Shown piece after piece: positions 9,006-17,535 of a DNA stretch of 46,019 nucleotides. A model generated the notes under the pieces. That model did no database searches, had not been told where the DNA came from, and saw nothing but the letters and a program-made list of their open reading frames with translations. Positions within the stretch are counted from its first letter, which is position 1. Each line of letters starts with the position of its first letter. Source of the DNA: Rhodothermus sp. (GTDB lineage: Bacteria; Bacteroidota; Rhodothermia; Rhodothermales; Rhodothermaceae); assembly GCA_030950375.1 (NCBI GenBank), contig JAUZRN010000039.1:1-46019 (forward strand), in the 5' to 3' direction. The translations under genes were made by a program, and so were the position numbers.

Positions 9006-9863
9006 CGTCCGCGCAACGCCAGCCGCATAGCTACCGCCGAATAGATTGAGGTGGTTAATCAGGTGGTACAGGTTATACAGCTCACGGCGCTCTTCGTACC
9101 CGGGTTCGAGGGGCCAGGCTGCACGATAAGCGGCATAAAAACGCGTATCAAAGCCTCCGAACAGTTCGGTCATTGCCAGATCGGTTTCCCGATCCCCATA
9201 GTAAACAGCTGGATCAATCAGGGCAGCGCGTCCGTCGAACGTCACCATGAAATTACCACTCCACAGATCACCGTGCAGCAGCGAAGCCGGCGGGCGGGCC
9301 GGTAGCAATTCGGGAAGTCGTTTTTCCAGCCGTTCCAGCCATCGATCCCAGTCACGCTCCCAGTGTCCCTGCTGACGCGCCCAACGTACCTGCGGTGCAA
9401 GGCGATGCTGCCAGAAAAACGTCGGCCAGTCATCCTCCCATGCGTTCTCTTGAGGCATACGCCCGATAAAGTTGTCCTGCGTGAAACCGTAACGTGGCCC
9501 CTGCACTTGGTGCAGGTGGGCCAGCCCTTCGCCAAAGTGCTCCCAGAAGTGCGGCCCCGGCCGGCCGGGCTCGATCCACTCCAGCACCAGAAAGCCGGGG
9601 CGATCCGACTGCGCTTCGCCCAACGCCACAACCTCCGGAATTACCAGAGGGCTTTTAGCCGCACGTAGCGCACGCAACCCGACCGCTTCAGCCTTAAACG
9701 TATGAGCTACCTCAGCAGGCCCCCACTTTAAAAAGTAAACCCCACGATCCGTCTCCAGACGACACGCCCGGGCAATGCAGCCTCCACCCACAGGCGCTAT
9801 GTGCCGCACCGAGCACCTAAACACCGCCGTCAGGGCCTTCAGGAGCTCCGCGGGCAACGTCAT
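8988..9863 (-). CDS. Fructosamine/ketosamine-3-kinase family protein
   Basis: A 291-residue kinase of the aminoglycoside-phosphotransferase fold. The catalytic loop LLHGDLWSGNFMVT is near residue 200, and the metal-binding Asp lies in ALIDPAVYYGDRETDLAMTELFGGF, a stretch typical of FN3K proteins. Family members phosphorylate ketoamine adducts on glycated protein lysines, which then fall off; bacterial members often prefer ribulosamines or erythrulosamines. The gene overlaps the upstream LMW phosphatase gene by 4 bp (TCAT on the plus strand), so the two are coupled. The pairing makes sense as a two-enzyme deglycation route (phosphatase removes a 5-phosphate, kinase adds a 3-phosphate). A heat-loving host would face fast glycation. 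Activity is inferred. Confidence 0.9.
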   Translation of the reverse strand: MTLPAELLKALTAVFRCSVRHIAPVGGGCIARACRLETDRGVYFLKWGPAEVAHTFKAEAVGLRALRAAKSPLVIPEVVALGEAQSDRPGFLVLEWIEPGRPGPHFWEHFGEGLAHLHQVQGPRYGFTQDNFIGRMPQENAWEDDWPTFFWQHRLAPQVRWARQQGHWERDWDRWLERLEKRLPELLPARPPASLLHGDLWSGNFMVTFDGRAALIDPAVYYGDRETDLAMTELFGGFDTRFYAAYRAAWPLEPGYEERRELYNLYHLINHLNLFGGSYAAGVARTLRRFA

Positions 9864-10384
9864 CGCGATAACCCGACCGTTTCTTTCAGGCCATGCGCGG
9901 CCAGAAGATGCTGCAGCAGGCGCCGCGCCGTGCGTTCGACAATCTGATAAACCATTTCAAAGCCTCGCTCTCCGCCATAGTAGGGATCCGGCACCTCGCC
10001 GTTGCCCGGCTCCGGATCAAAGGATCGAAAGAGTTGCACCTTGCCCCGAAAGCGTCCTTCGTGATCCAGGTGAAGGACGTCTTCAAGGTTTTCCCGATCC
10101 ATTACGAAGATGTAGTCGTAATGGGCCAGATCTTCCTGGCTGAGCTGACGTGCGACGTGGTTGCTCAGGTCCACGCCATGCCGCAGGGCCGTGCGCTGCA
10201 TGCGCCGATCGGCCGGTTCGCCCACATGCCAGGGACCGGTTCCGGCCGAGTCAATCTCAAAGTGTGCGGAAAGCCCGGCTTCGTCCACCAGCTTACGAAA
10301 TACGCCTTCAGCCAGTGGACTCCGGCAGATATTGCCAAGGCAAACGAACAGTACCCGAATCGGTTGATGAAGGGTCGGCGGCAT
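9860..10384 (-). CDS. Low-molecular-weight protein tyrosine phosphatase family
   Basis: A 174-residue LMW-PTP. The P-loop CLGNICRS is at residues 15-22 with the nucleophilic Cys and Arg of the CX5R motif, and the general acid is in VPDPYYGGERGFE. The usual length is about 150-160; extra residues are at both ends. Its stop overlaps the start of the fructosamine kinase gene. Human LMW-PTP-A has been shown to act as a protein-ribulosamine-5-phosphatase, which fits a joint role with the kinase in repairing sugar-phosphate adducts on proteins. The alternative is a regulator of tyrosine phosphorylation linked to polysaccharide export, but no BY-kinase or Wza-like gene is seen nearby. Confidence 0.93.
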   Translation of the reverse strand: MPPTLHQPIRVLFVCLGNICRSPLAEGVFRKLVDEAGLSAHFEIDSAGTGPWHVGEPADRRMQRTALRHGVDLSNHVARQLSQEDLAHYDYIFVMDRENLEDVLHLDHEGRFRGKVQLFRSFDPEPGNGEVPDPYYGGERGFEMVYQIVERTARRLLQHLLAAHGLKETVGLSR

Positions 10385-10525
10385 AAGCGCGCTGCAGTTA
10401 TCCGTCTGTAAAAATGGAGGAAAGTTCTGAACGTCTGTCTTCCAATAAAAGTGCCCTACCTGACGAAAAATTGAGACGTTCTTGATTGGGAGGTCGCTCC
10501 ATTGTTTCTTTTATCGTCAAACGAT

Positions 10526-11758
10526 ATGTTCCGACGCGTAATGCAACAGCCTTTATTTGAGGACGAACCACACGTCTGGCGGGTTGGTGAATTAGCCCGC
10601 GCGCTTCGGGAAACGGTTGAAACGCTGTACGACGAGCTGATTGTTGAAGGAGAGCTGTCCAATTTTCGGCAACACCGCCAAAGTGGCCACTGCTACTTTA
10701 CATTGCAGGACGATCAGGGGCAGTTGCAGTGCGTGATGTGGGCCCGTAAAGCCCAGCAGCTCTTTTTTCAACCTGAGGATGGCCACCAGGTGCGCGTTCA
10801 GGGGCACCTGACGTTCTACGAGCCACGCGGCACCCTGCAGTTGATTGTTGAGACCATGACGCTGGCCGGTGCCGGTGCCCGCCAGCAAGCCCTTGAGGCG
10901 CTCAAACGTCGGCTGGCTGCCGAGGGGCTGTTCGATTCCGCCCGCAAACGGCCCCTTCCTCGCTTTCCCCAGCGCATCGGCGTTGTCACTTCTGATAGTG
11001 GGGCGGCATTGCGCGACATCCTCAGCGTTTTGCGGCGTCGCTTTCCAATCGTTGAGGTGCTGTTGTGTCCGGTCCATGTACAGGGATGGCAGGCTGCCTC
11101 GGCCATTGCCCGGGCCATTCGCCTGTTGAACCAACTGCCAGAGCGTCAGCGCCCTGACGTGCTCATTGTAGGCCGTGGCGGCGGTTCGGTCGAAGACCTC
11201 TGGGCCTTTAACGAGGAAATGGTGGCCCGTGCAATTTTTGCATCCCATATTCCCGTCATCAGTGCCGTAGGCCACGAAACAGACGAATCGATCGCCGATC
11301 TGGTAGCCGACCGTCGGGCCGCCACGCCTTCTATGGCAGCCGAGATTGCCGTCCCCGATCGAAACGAGTTGGAAGCCGAGCTGATACGCATGGTGAAAGG
11401 TATGCGACAACACCTCCTGCTATCCCTCAAACGCCGGCGCCAGCAAGTAGATACGCTGCTCCATCACTATGGCCTACGCCGCATCCCAGATCGGCTGGAT
11501 CGCCTGAAGGCCGATACGCTTCAGCTGAAAGTGCGTCTGCACCAGGGCATCCACCAGCTTCTGGATCGGCGTCGGCAGAGCCTCCTCCTGCTGGAGAGTC
11601 GTCTGGCCGCTTTCGACCCCAAACGTCCTTTGCAGCGGGGATACGTACGCGTGTACCATAATGGCCACCTGGCTACCCAGGCCCATCAGTTACAACCCGG
11701 CGATGAGGTCTCGCTCGAGTTTTACGACGGCCGACACACAGCCCGTATCACGCGTTAG
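10526..11758 (+). CDS. xseA: Exodeoxyribonuclease VII large subunit
   Basis: About 410 residues. An N-terminal OB fold (residues about 10-115: VWRVGELARALRETVE, GELSNFRQHRQSGHCYFTL, VMWARKA) is followed by the nuclease domain with RIGVVTSDSGAALRDIL, the GRGGGSVEDLWAFNEE motif and SAVGHETDESIADLVADRRAATPS. A coiled-coil region and a short C-terminal beta segment (RGYVRVYHNGH) follow. It degrades single-stranded DNA together with the small subunit XseB, which is not in this window. I chose the ATG at 10526; a TTG at 10502 and an ATG at 10541 are alternatives. The stop overlaps the stop of the convergent serine hydrolase gene (TTAG). Confidence 0.95.
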   Translation: MFRRVMQQPLFEDEPHVWRVGELARALRETVETLYDELIVEGELSNFRQHRQSGHCYFTLQDDQGQLQCVMWARKAQQLFFQPEDGHQVRVQGHLTFYEPRGTLQLIVETMTLAGAGARQQALEALKRRLAAEGLFDSARKRPLPRFPQRIGVVTSDSGAALRDILSVLRRRFPIVEVLLCPVHVQGWQAASAIARAIRLLNQLPERQRPDVLIVGRGGGSVEDLWAFNEEMVARAIFASHIPVISAVGHETDESIADLVADRRAATPSMAAEIAVPDRNELEAELIRMVKGMRQHLLLSLKRRRQQVDTLLHHYGLRRIPDRLDRLKADTLQLKVRLHQGIHQLLDRRRQSLLLLESRLAAFDPKRPLQRGYVRVYHNGHLATQAHQLQPGDEVSLEFYDGRHTARITR

Positions 11759-12891
11759 GGGGTCCCTGCACCCGTTCTTACAGCCATGTACTGTGCTACC
11801 CGATCAGCTATCCAGAAGCCCAGAGGAGCCAACCGCACACCCTGCAGGTTTGCAATCAGCGCAACGACCACCCGCTCCTCAGGAAGGAGCACCAGCACCG
11901 AGCTTCCTCCCACGGCACCGCCGGTGTGCCAGACAAAGTGACGCCCCCCTTGCTCGCCTACGCGCCATCCCAATCCATAGCCCGTCTCCTCTCCGGACGC
12001 GGTGCGCTGAGACGTAAACAGCAGATGCACCGTCTCGGACTTGAGCAATCGTCCGGTCAATAGTCCATTACCAAAACGTACCAGATCTGAAGCCGTCGAA
12101 AGGAATCCGCCACCAGCCCATTTGACGCTGTTATCCACGTAAGGCGCGTTCATCAGCAGGCTATCCCGATACACATAGAACCGAGCACGATGCATAATCA
12201 AGCTGTCGACATGCTCGGCAACCGTATGATACATTCCCAATGGATCAAAAACATAACGGCGCATAAACTGCAGAAATGGCATGCCGGCTGCCCCTTCGAT
12301 GACGGCACTGATCAGATTCCAACCGTAACTGGAATAGGAAAAGCGGGTGTCCGGTCGAAAAAGTAGCGTATCGTCCTTGAACACCTCCAGCGCCTCCAGA
12401 ACCGAATCATAATGCCGGGTACTGTAGAATTCCTGATCCCGGTAATGCCGAATCCCTGCCAGGTGCCCGGCCAATTGCCGGGTGGTAATCGGCCAGCGTT
12501 TCTTTGGAAACGAAGGCACATAGCGCTGCACCGGAGCATCCAGGTCCAGCCTGCCCTGTTCTATCAGCAGGCCCAGCGCGGCCGAGGTGAGCGACTTAGA
12601 TACACTGGCCACCCGCAGCTTGGTCTGCGGAAGCATCGGAACGCGGTTTTCCACATCGGCATAGCCAAAGCCTTCGGCCCAGATAAGCTCCCCTTTTGCC
12701 CCGATGGCAGCCGAAAGTCCAGGAATCCCATAGCGATGCATCAGGGCATCAATAGAGTCCCGAACCTGCATAAGGAGCGCAGCATGCGCAGGGGCAGGAG
12801 CAAGGGCATAGCGCGGTGCCTGCTGCGCCTTCAGCGTTGGCACGATCGCCAGCAGTATGAGCAGCAGCCCAGAAGCCTTCGATCGCCACAT
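11755..12891 (-). CDS. Secreted serine hydrolase, class C beta-lactamase/DD-peptidase fold
   Basis: About 378 residues. The ATG ending at 12891 gives a clean signal peptide (MWRSKASGLLLILLAIVPTLKAQ). The active-site serine is in ASVSKSLTSAAL (SxxK), the second motif is YSSYGWN (YxS in place of YxN), and the third is HTGG in VWHTGGAVGGSS. This is the serine beta-lactamase-like, Pfam Beta-lactamase (AmpC-type) family, which contains esterases, D-aminopeptidases and penicillin-binding enzymes as well as beta-lactamases. The substrate is unknown. It diverges from a D-amino-acid deacylase gene, with 79 bp between starts, which hints at work on D-amino-acid containing material such as peptidoglycan fragments. 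Confidence 0.9.
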   Translation of the reverse strand: MWRSKASGLLLILLAIVPTLKAQQAPRYALAPAPAHAALLMQVRDSIDALMHRYGIPGLSAAIGAKGELIWAEGFGYADVENRVPMLPQTKLRVASVSKSLTSAALGLLIEQGRLDLDAPVQRYVPSFPKKRWPITTRQLAGHLAGIRHYRDQEFYSTRHYDSVLEALEVFKDDTLLFRPDTRFSYSSYGWNLISAVIEGAAGMPFLQFMRRYVFDPLGMYHTVAEHVDSLIMHRARFYVYRDSLLMNAPYVDNSVKWAGGGFLSTASDLVRFGNGLLTGRLLKSETVHLLFTSQRTASGEETGYGLGWRVGEQGGRHFVWHTGGAVGGSSVLVLLPEERVVVALIANLQGVRLAPLGFWIADRVAQYMAVRTGAGTP

Positions 12892-12970
12892 GGCTTTTTC
12901 CAATGATTTTTTGGAACGTAGGCTATTATCTTTTGGAAGTACAGATAAATCTAAAACCCTGCGAGGTACT

Positions 12971-14578
12971 ATGCTGGGGGTACTTCTGACGTTGTGCCTC
13001 TGGGGCATAACCGGCACAGTTGGGACACAACCCGATACGATCTATACCGTCATTCTGGAAGGAGGCACCATCTATGATGGCACCGGAGCGCCCCCTTTTG
13101 TAGCCGATGTGGGCCTGCTGGGCGATCGCATCGTAGCTATTGGTGATCTGACAGAAGCACGCGCAGCCCTACGGCTGAACGTCGAAGGCCTTGTAGTAGC
13201 CCCGGGCTTCATTGATATTCATAGCCATGCCGTCCGAGGTGGCCCGGAGACCAGTGGCATCTTTCGTCATCCGCTGGCCGAGAACTATATCCGCCAGGGC
13301 GTTACCACGGTATTTGCCGGACAGGATGGTTCCTCCCCTCTTCCCATTGGAGAATTTCTGGCTCGCTTCGAGCTGACGCCGGCGGCCATCAACCTGGGCC
13401 TGTTTGTGGGGCATGGGAGCGTTCGCCGTGCGGTGATGGGCAATGAAAACCGTGCTCCTACCCCCAACGAACTGGAACAGATGAAGGCCCTGGTGGCCCA
13501 AGCCATGGAAGAAGGAGCCTGGGGACTGTCCTCGGGCTTAAAGTACGTCCCGGGAGCCTATGCGCACACTGAAGAGGTGATCGCTCTGGCCCAGGTGGCT
13601 GCCCGCTATGGAGGCATTTACATCACCCACATGCGGGACGAAGGGCTGCGGGTGCTGGAAAGCGTAAAAGAGACCATTCGGATCGGACGCGAGGGCGGCC
13701 TGCCGGCACAAATCACCCATACCAAAATTATCGGCCCGCGCATGTGGGGGAAAAGCCGGGAGCTGCTTCGCCTGGTGGACGAAGCGCTACAGGCGGGCAT
13801 TGACGTCTCCATGGACCAGTACCCCTATACAGCCTCCAGCACAGGCATCAGCGTGCTATTCCCTTCCTGGGCGCTCGAAGGCGATCGGGAAGCCCTCCTG
13901 GCCCGCCTGCAGGATCCCGCAACCCGGCGCAAAATCAAAGAGGCTGTTCTCTTCAACCTGCGTGAGGATCGGGGCGGTGGCGACCCTTCGCGTGTTCAGC
14001 TGGCATTCTGCGCCTGGGATACGACGTTGAACGGTAAAAACCTGGCACAGGTGCTCCAGGAGCAGGGGCGTCCAGTTACCGTCGAAGCAGCAGCCGAACT
14101 GGTCCTGGAAATTCAGGAGCGCGGGGGCTGCACCGGGATCTTTCATGCCATGAGCGAAGATGACGTAGCGCGCATCATGCAGCATCCGCGCACGATGATC
14201 TGCTCAGACGGGGGGATTCCTGATCCTGGCGTAGGCGTACCACACCCTCGCAATTATGGGGCTTTCGCTCGCGTGCTGGCCCGCTACGTACGCGAACGTA
14301 GCCTGCTTACACCTGAAGTCGCTATTCACAAAATGACCGGGCTACCGGCCTGGCGTCTGAATCTGAAAGACCGGGGCGTGCTGCGCGCTGGCGCCTATGC
14401 CGACGTGGTTGTCCTGGACCTGAACCGCATGCAGGACCACGCTACTTTTACGCATCCCCATCAGTATGCCGAAGGCATCGTACATGTGTTTGTAAATGGC
14501 CAGGCTGTACTACTTCATGGCAAGCTCACAGGAGCACGTCCCGGCCGCGTTCTGCGCAAAGGACAGGATGAGGTATGA
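12971..14578 (+). CDS. N-acyl-D-amino-acid deacylase family amidohydrolase, secreted
   Basis: About 535 residues. The ATG at 12971 gives a signal peptide (MLGVLLTLCLWGITGTVGTQ); an upstream in-frame ATG at 12857 would overlap the divergent gene and is rejected. The amidohydrolase fold shows VILEGGTIYDGTGAPPF, the metal motif APGFIDIHSHAVRG, GLSSGLKYVPGAYAHTEEV, YITHMRDEG, THTKIIGP and ICSDGG. These match D-aminoacylases, which release D-amino acids from N-acyl forms, and the imidazolonepropionase/dihydroorotase-like relatives. Export to the periplasm is unusual for the classic enzyme but common in related annotations. It could act on D-amino-acid dipeptides. The gene ends just before a strong bidirectional terminator. 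Confidence 0.9.
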   Translation: MLGVLLTLCLWGITGTVGTQPDTIYTVILEGGTIYDGTGAPPFVADVGLLGDRIVAIGDLTEARAALRLNVEGLVVAPGFIDIHSHAVRGGPETSGIFRHPLAENYIRQGVTTVFAGQDGSSPLPIGEFLARFELTPAAINLGLFVGHGSVRRAVMGNENRAPTPNELEQMKALVAQAMEEGAWGLSSGLKYVPGAYAHTEEVIALAQVAARYGGIYITHMRDEGLRVLESVKETIRIGREGGLPAQITHTKIIGPRMWGKSRELLRLVDEALQAGIDVSMDQYPYTASSTGISVLFPSWALEGDREALLARLQDPATRRKIKEAVLFNLREDRGGGDPSRVQLAFCAWDTTLNGKNLAQVLQEQGRPVTVEAAAELVLEIQERGGCTGIFHAMSEDDVARIMQHPRTMICSDGGIPDPGVGVPHPRNYGAFARVLARYVRERSLLTPEVAIHKMTGLPAWRLNLKDRGVLRAGAYADVVVLDLNRMQDHATFTHPHQYAEGIVHVFVNGQAVLLHGKLTGARPGRVLRKGQDEV

Positions 14579-14615
14579 GTTATCCGTGTGCCCCGACGCA
14601 TCAGTTCCTGCTGAC

Positions 14616-14664
14616 GAAAAAAGCGGAGGCACCTCGCTGGCAACGAGCATGCCTCCGCTTTTCT
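14616..14664. terminator. Bidirectional rho-independent terminator
   Basis: A perfect 10-bp inverted repeat (AAGCGGAGGC at 14621-14630 and GCCTCCGCTT at 14651-14660) with an inner CTCG/CGAG pairing. It has an A run on the left and a T run on the right, so it can stop transcription from both directions. It serves the deacylase gene on the plus strand and the lipoprotein gene arriving on the minus strand. Confidence 0.85.
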
Positions 14665-14953
14665 GTATCCCCCGGGGAATGGGGGCTTGCCATCAAGCAA
14701 GCTTACGCAGACAAAGGGATTCCCTTGTCCGCGCAGCCATCCTATACACAGGGCTGTCGTTAGGCCCAGAAAGGCCCTCTGGCCTGGACAGAATGCAATC
14801 CAGACCGCTCGGGCCACGTACAGCAAAGATAGCGCAAGGCCACTTCTTCCGTCTGCCTTCCGTCTATCCCTGCAAAACGGCCCGTGTTACTACCACACGT
14901 CTCCATCCTTCATACGCTACGTCAGGACCGTCGTAAAACGATCCTTCGTTTGC
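14665..14953. other. Gene-free stretch between convergent genes
   Basis: Nothing recognisable as a coding gene. Several short self-complementary segments occur, for example CTGGA/TCCAG around 14785-14805 and a GGCC-rich region at 14764-14785, but none matches tmRNA, SRP RNA, RNase P or 6S signatures that I could recognise. It may be the 3' untranslated tail of the minus-strand lipoprotein mRNA. Confidence 0.4.
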
Positions 14954-15151
14954 TTACATGGTGTCATCAGCTGCTGCCGCTGTGTCTGGTGCAGCCATTA
15001 CGGTATCCTGCTGTAGCGTATCCACAGCAGCCGGCGCTTCTTCCTGTTCCATTGCCGGTTGCTCTGGCTGCTGCTCAGCTGCGCGCTGCCCACAGGCACT
15101 TACTGCTGTCATAAATAGCAGTGCAAACAGAACATAGACGAAACGACGCAT
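14954..15151 (-). CDS. Small acidic lipoprotein
   Basis: A 65-residue protein starting at the ATG ending at 15151. The N-terminus MRRFVYVLFALLFMTAVSAC is a lipoprotein signal peptide with lipobox VSAC. The mature part is a low-complexity Gln/Glu/Ala/Asp chain (for example QQPEQPAMEQEEAP) with no cysteines beyond the lipid anchor. No function is recognised. The terminator at 14616-14664 lies downstream of it, separated by a 290-bp tail. Short disordered lipoproteins like this are common in Bacteroidota-type cell envelopes. Confidence 0.75.
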   Translation of the reverse strand: MRRFVYVLFALLFMTAVSACGQRAAEQQPEQPAMEQEEAPAAVDTLQQDTVMAAPDTAAAADDTM

Positions 15152-15288
15152 GGCTCCTGGATGTTGGTTAGTGGGTGAGCTTGACGATAGCTTGAAATAT
15201 ACAGCTTTTCTCTGGTAAAAAAAGAGGAGATTTACATTTTTTAGAAGCTCCGACAAGCAAACCGCAACCCGCACAATCAATCCACCTG

Positions 15289-15993
15289 ATGTCTACTCCG
15301 ATTCTGGTTTCCTGGAGCGGCGGTAAAGACAGCGCCCTGGCACTCTACCGTATCCTGCAAGATCCTTCCTGGCAGGTGGTGGGTCTGCTGTGCACGATCA
15401 GTCAGCCTTACAACCGGATCACCATGCACGGGGTGCGGCGTGCACTGCTTGAACAGCAGATCGCAGCCATCGACTGTGCCCCGGTGATTCCCATCTTGCT
15501 GCCCCCCGATGCCTCCAATGAGCGCTATGAAGCCGCCTGGGCCGCCGCATTGCACCCTTTTGTTGAGCAGGGAGTCCAGCACGTAGCGTTCGGGGACATC
15601 TTTCTGGAGGACATTCGCGCCTATCGCGAGCAGCAACTGACCAGACTGGGGATGACCCCGGTCTTTCCGATCTGGACCGGTAGTCGCCGACGCACCGACA
15701 GTCTGGCCCTGCTCGACGCCTTCTGGCAGGCCGGCTTCCGCACGCGCATCGTGTGCGTCGACAGCCGCCACCTCAGCCCAGAATGGGCCGGTCGCGAGCT
15801 AACGCCGGAAGCCCTGCAGGAACTACCGGAAACCGTCGACCCCTGCGGCGAAAATGGGGAGTTTCACACGTTCGTCTTCGACGGACCTTTATTTCAACAC
15901 CCTGTCCGCCATCGGCTCGGCCGCCGCGTCACCCGCCGTGGCTTTCACTTCCGCGACCTCCTGCCCGCATGCCCTGCCTCCCCTCCAACATAG
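15289..15993 (+). CDS. Dph6-like PP-loop ATP pyrophosphatase
   Basis: A 234-residue adenine nucleotide alpha hydrolase-fold protein. The PP-loop SWSGGKDSALALYRIL is at residues 8-23, with later motifs HVAFGDIFLEDIRAYREQQL, FPIWTG and ELPETVDPCGENGEFHTFVFDGPLF, the last being characteristic of the diphthine-ammonia ligase family. In archaea and eukaryotes Dph6 completes diphthamide on elongation factor 2. Bacteria lack diphthamide, so the bacterial role is not established; it may amidate or activate a small carboxylate. It stands alone, transcribed away from the lipoprotein gene. Confidence 0.85.
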   Translation: MSTPILVSWSGGKDSALALYRILQDPSWQVVGLLCTISQPYNRITMHGVRRALLEQQIAAIDCAPVIPILLPPDASNERYEAAWAAALHPFVEQGVQHVAFGDIFLEDIRAYREQQLTRLGMTPVFPIWTGSRRRTDSLALLDAFWQAGFRTRIVCVDSRHLSPEWAGRELTPEALQELPETVDPCGENGEFHTFVFDGPLFQHPVRHRLGRRVTRRGFHFRDLLPACPASPPT

Positions 15994-16107
15994 CGGCTTT
16001 AAATCTTGATAGTGTGTGTAATATTTCAGCCAGATTGGCTGCCTGGCCCGCACCCCCAACAGCCGATCCGAGCAACCGGGTGCGATAAAATCCGTGGAAA
16101 TGGCGTC

Positions 16108-16368
16108 ATGAAACATCGCATGCGCTACATCAGTGCCCTACTGCTCCCGACCTCTCTGAGCGCGGGCATACTGACACAGGTTGATTACTGCGCCGCCCCT
16201 TCCTGGCTACAAACGCTGATTCCCGAAGCGCTGGCCAATCACAGAGCCTGTGAGGGCTACTGTGAGATCTTCTATCCAGAATGCGGGGATGGTACAGCCA
16301 TCTGCCATGTCCCTGCCTGCTACGACGAGGAAGGATGGTATTTTTGTTACACCCTGCCGCCGCATTAA
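16108..16368 (+). CDS. Small secreted Cys-rich peptide
   Basis: An 86-residue protein if the ATG at 16108 is used; an ATG at 16120 is an alternative. The N-terminus (MRYISALLLPTSLSAGILTQ) is signal-like. The mature part has six or more cysteines (DYC, ACEGYC, PEC, AIC, PAC, WYFC) and is rich in aromatics, ending FCYTLPPH. This spacing suggests a disulfide-bonded fold. No family is recognised. It sits 10 bp upstream of a propeller lipoprotein gene, the same order as at 41491-42901. In Bacteroides, small NVEALA-type peptides occur beside 6-bladed propeller proteins; the similarity here is in layout only, not in sequence as far as I can see. Confidence 0.7.
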   Translation: MKHRMRYISALLLPTSLSAGILTQVDYCAAPSWLQTLIPEALANHRACEGYCEIFYPECGDGTAICHVPACYDEEGWYFCYTLPPH

Positions 16369-16378
16369 GCGTAGAAGG

Positions 16379-17431
16379 ATGACGAAGTCTGGAGCAATTA
16401 CGTCAAGACAGCAGTACGCGATCGCACTGATCGCGTACTGCCTCTCTGTAGTGGTCGGATGCAGGCAGGCCCCTCCTGCATCTCAACCAGCCGTACCGCT
16501 CATCACGCAATCTCAGACAGAGCGTCTCTGGGAAACGCCAGCTTTTACCGAATTGCCTGGCTCACGCACGTTCTCCGGGTATCATCTGGTAGGGCCCTAT
16601 CAGTACCGCAAACAGGGGGTGTACGTAATCGACCTGGGTGACCTTTCCGTCAAACGGATCGGACTCGATGGGCGCCTGCAGGTCGTCTACGGCAAAGGAC
16701 CGGGCGAAGGCCCCGGTGAACTACAGGCCCTTCAAGATTTTTACGTTCATCCCCGGGGCGACGTCTTTATCGTAAGTGGCAACCAGCGATTGCTGACCCA
16801 TTTCACCGCCCGGGGCGAATTTGTCGCCCGCTATCCTTTGGAAGCCTGCCATCCCCACCGTATTGCGGGTCTGGATGTGGCCCATCTGGCCATCTGGTGT
16901 CTGCATCCGCAGCAACCCAATCCAATGTTTCTAAAACTTACGCTGGATGCCCAGCCCACAGGTCGCTTTGGTACCCTGATCGATGTCTCCATTCCCATGG
17001 CTTTCTTCGCCTACGAAGGCTGGATGGTGGACCGCCCGGAAGGTGGCTTTGTGTTTGTCCCCATGCGGGCCAGCTATCTGTACTTTTTTGACGCAGCTGG
17101 CCGCCTGGAGCGCATCATCCAGACCATCGATCGCCTGGAATATCCTCTGGATCGACTCCAAGCCAGCAATCGCATTACGTTTCGCGAACTTTCCCAACCG
17201 GTCCACCAGTTTCTTCTATCTTTTACCGAAAGAACTTTTTTCGTCACCGTAGGCATCCAGAAGCCTCAGGGTGGACGCTTGATGGCTCTGGACAGTTATG
17301 ACCGCGCGACAGGACAATACAGGTACTCTGCACGATTGCCGGTAAACGGGATGGCCCTGGTAGCCGATGAGTATGTGTTCATCAACGTCGGCGATACTAC
17401 GCTGGCCATCTATCAGGTGCACTGGCCGTGA
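16379..17431 (+). CDS. 6-bladed beta-propeller lipoprotein
   Basis: A 350-residue protein. The start at 16379 gives a lipoprotein signal peptide with lipobox VVVGC (C near residue 28). The body shows repeated blade-like strands: YVIDLGDLSVKRI, the family signature GKGPGEGPGELQALQDFYV near residue 110, then DVFIVSGNQRLLTHFTARGEF and YLYFFDAAGRLERII. This is the 6-bladed beta-propeller family abundant in Bacteroidota, usually of unknown function. It would be anchored in the outer or inner membrane facing the periplasm or surface. The first gene of the pair encodes a Cys-rich peptide 10 bp upstream, so a ligand or scaffold relation is possible. Confidence 0.82.
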   Translation: MTKSGAITSRQQYAIALIAYCLSVVVGCRQAPPASQPAVPLITQSQTERLWETPAFTELPGSRTFSGYHLVGPYQYRKQGVYVIDLGDLSVKRIGLDGRLQVVYGKGPGEGPGELQALQDFYVHPRGDVFIVSGNQRLLTHFTARGEFVARYPLEACHPHRIAGLDVAHLAIWCLHPQQPNPMFLKLTLDAQPTGRFGTLIDVSIPMAFFAYEGWMVDRPEGGFVFVPMRASYLYFFDAAGRLERIIQTIDRLEYPLDRLQASNRITFRELSQPVHQFLLSFTERTFFVTVGIQKPQGGRLMALDSYDRATGQYRYSARLPVNGMALVADEYVFINVGDTTLAIYQVHWP

Positions 17432-17535
17432 AGACAATGCCAGTCTTACCTTTCTACCGATAATCTTGGCTGGAGCTTTCAGCGTATCACGCGTATATTT
17501 CCGACACACTCTCTCTTCAAAATACTCAGAAGACG

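Noticed and set aside
10429-10481. 8-bp inverted repeat GAACGTCT/AGACGTTC upstream of xseA
   Set aside because: The arms are 37 bp apart and short, so chance is likely; no regulator binding pattern is known to me.
12857-12970. N-terminal extension of the deacylase to the ATG at 12857
   Set aside because: It would overlap the start of the divergent serine hydrolase, and the ATG at 12971 gives a proper signal peptide.
14665-14953. Possible structured RNA in the gap after the terminator
   Set aside because: No match by eye to tmRNA, SRP RNA, RNase P or 6S signatures; only short local pairings.
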